A stretch of DNA of 64,000 nucleotides, taken from contig NZ_BAEE01000082.1 of assembly GCF_000241265.1 (NCBI RefSeq), positions 1-64,000 on the forward strand, given 5' to 3'. The notes under the pieces are model-generated. The model was given only the letters and a program-made list of their open reading frames with translations, was not told the origin of the DNA and ran no database searches. Below, piece by piece: positions 62,298 to 64,000 of the stretch. Source of the stretch: Gordonia araii NBRC 100433. Its GTDB lineage: Bacteria; Actinomycetota; Actinomycetes; Mycobacteriales; Mycobacteriaceae. Made by a program: the position numbers and the translations under genes. Every line of letters begins with the position of its first letter. The first letter of the stretch is position 1.

Positions 62298-63161
62298 TCA
62301 GTGCGGCGCGTCGGTGCGCGGCCGGGCGGACGCGAATTCGCGCAGCGCGGTGGCGAACCGTTCGGGTTGATCCTCGCCGATCAGCGTCCGTGAATCGTCG
62401 ACGAGGACGAGCCGGGCGTCGGGGAAGAGGTCGACGAGGCGGTGGGCGTGCTCGACCGGGAACATCGCGTCGTCGACGGCCCAGACGACCAGGACGGGAC
62501 GCTCGAACGACCCCAGTCGCGCCGACCAGTCCAGGAGCGTCTTGCGGGGCGGGGACCCGATCGAGAACTTGCGCAGGTCGCGGCGGATCTCCGCGCTGCG
62601 CGTGGCCGGCGCGAACCAGTCGTCGAGGACGTCGTCGGGGATGCGGCCCTTGGTCAAGATGCCGTATCCGCGGTCGCCGTGCCGGAATGCCGCGGTACCC
62701 ATCAGCCGCATAAACAGCCGAGTGCCGCCGGGCAGCCGGCACAGCGCGACCGCCGGCCGTGCCGGTTTGGGCGGAAAGTTATCGAAGGCTTCGCAGGAGG
62801 CCAGGACCAGGCGTCCGACGCGCTCGGCCCGCCCCTCGGTGATGATGAACTGACCGCCGCCCCAGTCGTTGAGCACCAACGTCACGTCGGTCAGGTCGAG
62901 CGCTTCGAGGAAGTCGGCGACGATGTTGGCGACCCCGTTCTGGGTGAGATCGGCGTCGCTGTTCATGGGCTGTCGATGGGCGCCCAGCGGCCAGGTTGGC
63001 GTGATGCACCGGAACTCGTCCAGCAGCGGAATCACCTTGCGCCACTGTGTCTCGTTCATCAGCAGGCCGTGCCCGAACACCAGGACCGGTCGCCGGTCGT
63101 CGGCCCCCGTTCCGGTGTCGATGTAGTCGATAGGGCCGGCGGGCAGTGCGACACGCTCCAT
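62298..63161 (-). CDS. Alpha/beta hydrolase with Asp nucleophile (dehalogenase/epoxide-hydrolase-like)
   Basis: The product (287 aa) has the oxyanion strand VLVFGHGLLMNETQW and a nucleophile elbow LVLNDWGGGQFIITEG. There Asp99 takes the place of serine, as in haloalkane dehalogenases and epoxide hydrolases. The second acid lies in VVWAVDDAMFPVEHAHRLVD. The usual His loop (GHF-QED) reads SRTLIGEDQPERFA with no His, a feature I recall in a whole actinobacterial subgroup, so its chemistry is uncertain. There is no signal peptide. It is divergent from a TetR gene with a palindrome between them, hence it is probably that regulator's target. Confidence 0.85.
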   Translation of the reverse strand: MERVALPAGPIDYIDTGTGADDRRPVLVFGHGLLMNETQWRKVIPLLDEFRCITPTWPLGAHRQPMNSDADLTQNGVANIVADFLEALDLTDVTLVLNDWGGGQFIITEGRAERVGRLVLASCEAFDNFPPKPARPAVALCRLPGGTRLFMRLMGTAAFRHGDRGYGILTKGRIPDDVLDDWFAPATRSAEIRRDLRKFSIGSPPRKTLLDWSARLGSFERPVLVVWAVDDAMFPVEHAHRLVDLFPDARLVLVDDSRTLIGEDQPERFATALREFASARPRTDAPH

Positions 63162-63171
63162 GATGACCTCG

Positions 63172-63189
63172 CTAGATAGATCGTTCTAG
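63172..63189. promoter_or_regulatory. TetR-type operator between hydrolase and regulator
   Basis: CTAGATAGATCGTTCTAG is an imperfect palindrome (CTAGA ... TCTAG, with inner TAGA-TCGT-TCTA). It lies 11-28 bp before the hydrolase start and 46-63 bp before the tetR start. The place and symmetry fit a self-regulated divergent TetR unit. TACGCT at 63202-63207 is a -10 candidate for tetR. Confidence 0.6.
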
Positions 63190-63234
63190 TTAGAGTGACG
63201 GTACGCTTGGTGTGTATTCGACGCAAGGAGTGCC

Positions 63235-63819
63235 ATGGCGACCGATACGCGCGAGCGCATCATCGAATCGACGGCCGAGCTGTACCGGCGCCAGGGGATG
63301 ACCGCGACCGGGCTCAAGCAGATCGCCGCGGCGGCGAACGCGCCCTTCGGCTCGATCTACCATCACTTCCCGGGCGGGAAGGAGCAGATCAGCGAGGAGG
63401 TGATCCGGGCCGAGGGGATCCGGTACAGCGCCATGGTCGGTCCTCAGCTGGCGGCGGTGGACGATCTCGTCGCGGGAATCCCGGACCTCTTCGCGGCGGC
63501 CGCGGCGCAGCTGGAGTCCATGGACTACACCGAGGCGTGCTCGATCGAAACCATCGCGCTGGAGGTCGCCAGCACCAACGAGCGCCTCCGGGTGGCCACG
63601 GCCACGGTTTTCACGGGGTGGATCGCCGAGCTCACCGGATGGTTCGCTCAGACGGGGCTGCCCGATACCGCCTGCCGTCGTCTCGCCCTGGGGTTCCTGA
63701 CGAGCCTGGAAGGCGCGTTCGTGCTGTGCCGCAGCCTCCGCTCGACCGAGCCGATGACCGCCGCCGGAGTGGCGGTGCAGGCGATGACGCGTGCCGAGCT
63801 GGAACGGGCGTTCAGCTGA
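63235..63819 (+). CDS. TetR/AcrR-family regulator (LmrA/YxaF-like)
   Basis: The product (194 aa) has a TetR helix-turn-helix (about residues 5-52: RERIIESTAELYRRQGMTAT and LKQIAAAANAPFGSIYHHFP). Its C-terminal domain resembles the LmrA/YxaF group (GGKEQISEEVIRAEGIRYSA, EACSIETIALEVASTNERLR, RLALGFLTSLEGAFVLCRSL). Proteins of this group repress divergent genes for detoxification or efflux. AAGGAG lies before the ATG. The palindrome at 63172-63189 is the likely binding site, controlling the hydrolase and itself. Its 3' end overlaps the convergent hadB-like gene by 8 bp. Confidence 0.87.
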   Translation: MATDTRERIIESTAELYRRQGMTATGLKQIAAAANAPFGSIYHHFPGGKEQISEEVIRAEGIRYSAMVGPQLAAVDDLVAGIPDLFAAAAAQLESMDYTEACSIETIALEVASTNERLRVATATVFTGWIAELTGWFAQTGLPDTACRRLALGFLTSLEGAFVLCRSLRSTEPMTAAGVAVQAMTRAELERAFS

Positions 63820-64000
63820 AACGGATGTTGAGCGTCGCCATCCCGAAGATCTTCTTGCCCGCCGACTTCGCGGTCAGGATCACCACGCCGCTGCGGGTCT
63901 CCGGGTCGAGCGACTTGATGCGTCCACCGAATTCGATATCGCCGCGACCGTCGGCCGGGACGATCGCCGGCGACGACAGCCGCACCGAGTACTTGGTGAC
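63812..64000 (-). CDS. hadB: 3' end of a HadB-like (3R)-hydroxyacyl-ACP dehydratase
   Basis: Only the last 62 codons are in the window and the gene continues to the right. The visible end (VTKYSVRLSSPAIVPADGRG, then GRIKSLDPETRSGVVILTAK and AGKKIFGMATLNIRFS) matches the C-terminus of HadB from M. tuberculosis (recalled as AVTEYNVRF, NGRVKSVDPES, TATTGGKKIFGRA). HadB is the catalytic hot-dog subunit of the FAS-II dehydratase that builds mycolic acids, working with HadA or HadC. No hadC-like gene follows on this strand inside the window, because the convergent TetR gene lies there. Confidence 0.75.
   Translation of the reverse strand, partial: VTKYSVRLSSPAIVPADGRGDIEFGGRIKSLDPETRSGVVILTAKSAGKKIFGMATLNIRFS

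Overview
This is a chromosomal window from a high-GC, mycolic-acid-making actinobacterium (order Mycobacteriales). The genus is probably Gordonia or a close relative. The evidence is hbhA with its Lys/Ala/Pro tail, an MspA-type porin, a RamB-type regulator beside isocitrate lyase, phoPR, otsAB, a HadB-like dehydratase end, and gene orders matching parts of the Mycobacterium tuberculosis chromosome (recalled from memory: Rv0465c-Rv0485, Rv0711-Rv0712, Rv0757-Rv0761c, Rv0772-Rv0782). There is no rRNA operon, transposase, integrase, prophage or CRISPR array. One tRNA, tRNA-Thr(TGT), is present.

Layout. 1-1373: a minus-strand operon of an MspA-like porin and two membrane proteins. 1738-5461: a CNNM/CBS membrane protein, ramB and a divergent lipoprotein. 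5811-10500: aceA, fadB2 and a MetE-like gene lacking three of the four zinc ligands. 10501-13172: tandem 22-bp repeats around a small conserved gene, a PPK2 kinase and an SDR. 13371-14546: a low-GC-codon ltrA gene. 14668-19736: DUF445, XRE regulator, hbhA, DUF2516, MerR regulator and an alpha/beta hydrolase that carries the same lysine-rich tail as HbhA. 19720-23702: murB, two DUF2505 genes, a nitrilase and an LmeA-like protein, inverted relative to M. tuberculosis. 23703-24107: a composite repeat array. 24108-29564: purU, deoC, a lipoprotein L,D-transpeptidase, SRPBCC, SDR and a ROK-type regulator. 29610-32018: the trehalose operon otsA-otsB with a 53-codon leader gene. 32103-32625: an HNH protein and tRNA-Thr. 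32797-38684: formylglycine-generating enzyme, a giant LuxR regulator and an arylsulfatase. 38900-42040: RidA and a coupled pair of secreted proteins, the second a lipase-fold protein without its nucleophile serine. 42098-47153: winged-helix protein, phoP-phoR, alcohol dehydrogenase and HIT protein. 47162-48153: an AbiEi/DUF559 gene bracketed by two palindromic elements. 48163-61305: a RecQ-like helicase with a phosphoribosyltransferase-like tail, purD, a Tat-type lipoprotein esterase, an AidB-like acyl-CoA dehydrogenase, a TetR regulator, purB, repeats, a CHAD protein, purC and ptrB. 61308-64000: a nitronate monooxygenase-like gene, an Asp-nucleophile hydrolase, a TetR regulator and the 3' end of a hadB-like gene.

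How the genes fit together. RamB, isocitrate lyase and FadB2 form a fatty-acid/acetate module, and a RamB-type motif lies upstream of aceA. FGE would convert Cys79 of the arylsulfatase to formylglycine, with the LuxR ATPase between them as a plausible regulator. PurU, PurD, PurB and PurC serve one-carbon and purine metabolism. HbhA, MurB, the L,D-transpeptidase, the LmeA-like protein, PhoPR and the porin concern the cell envelope.

A general feature is that many genes have a TANNNT box 6 to 8 nt before the start codon. This is the geometry of leaderless transcription known in mycobacteria. The most unusual items are the zinc-ligand-less MetE, the HbhA-tailed hydrolase, the serine-less secreted lipase and its partner, the four loci of one 22-bp repeat family, and the palindrome-bracketed AbiEi/DUF559 gene.
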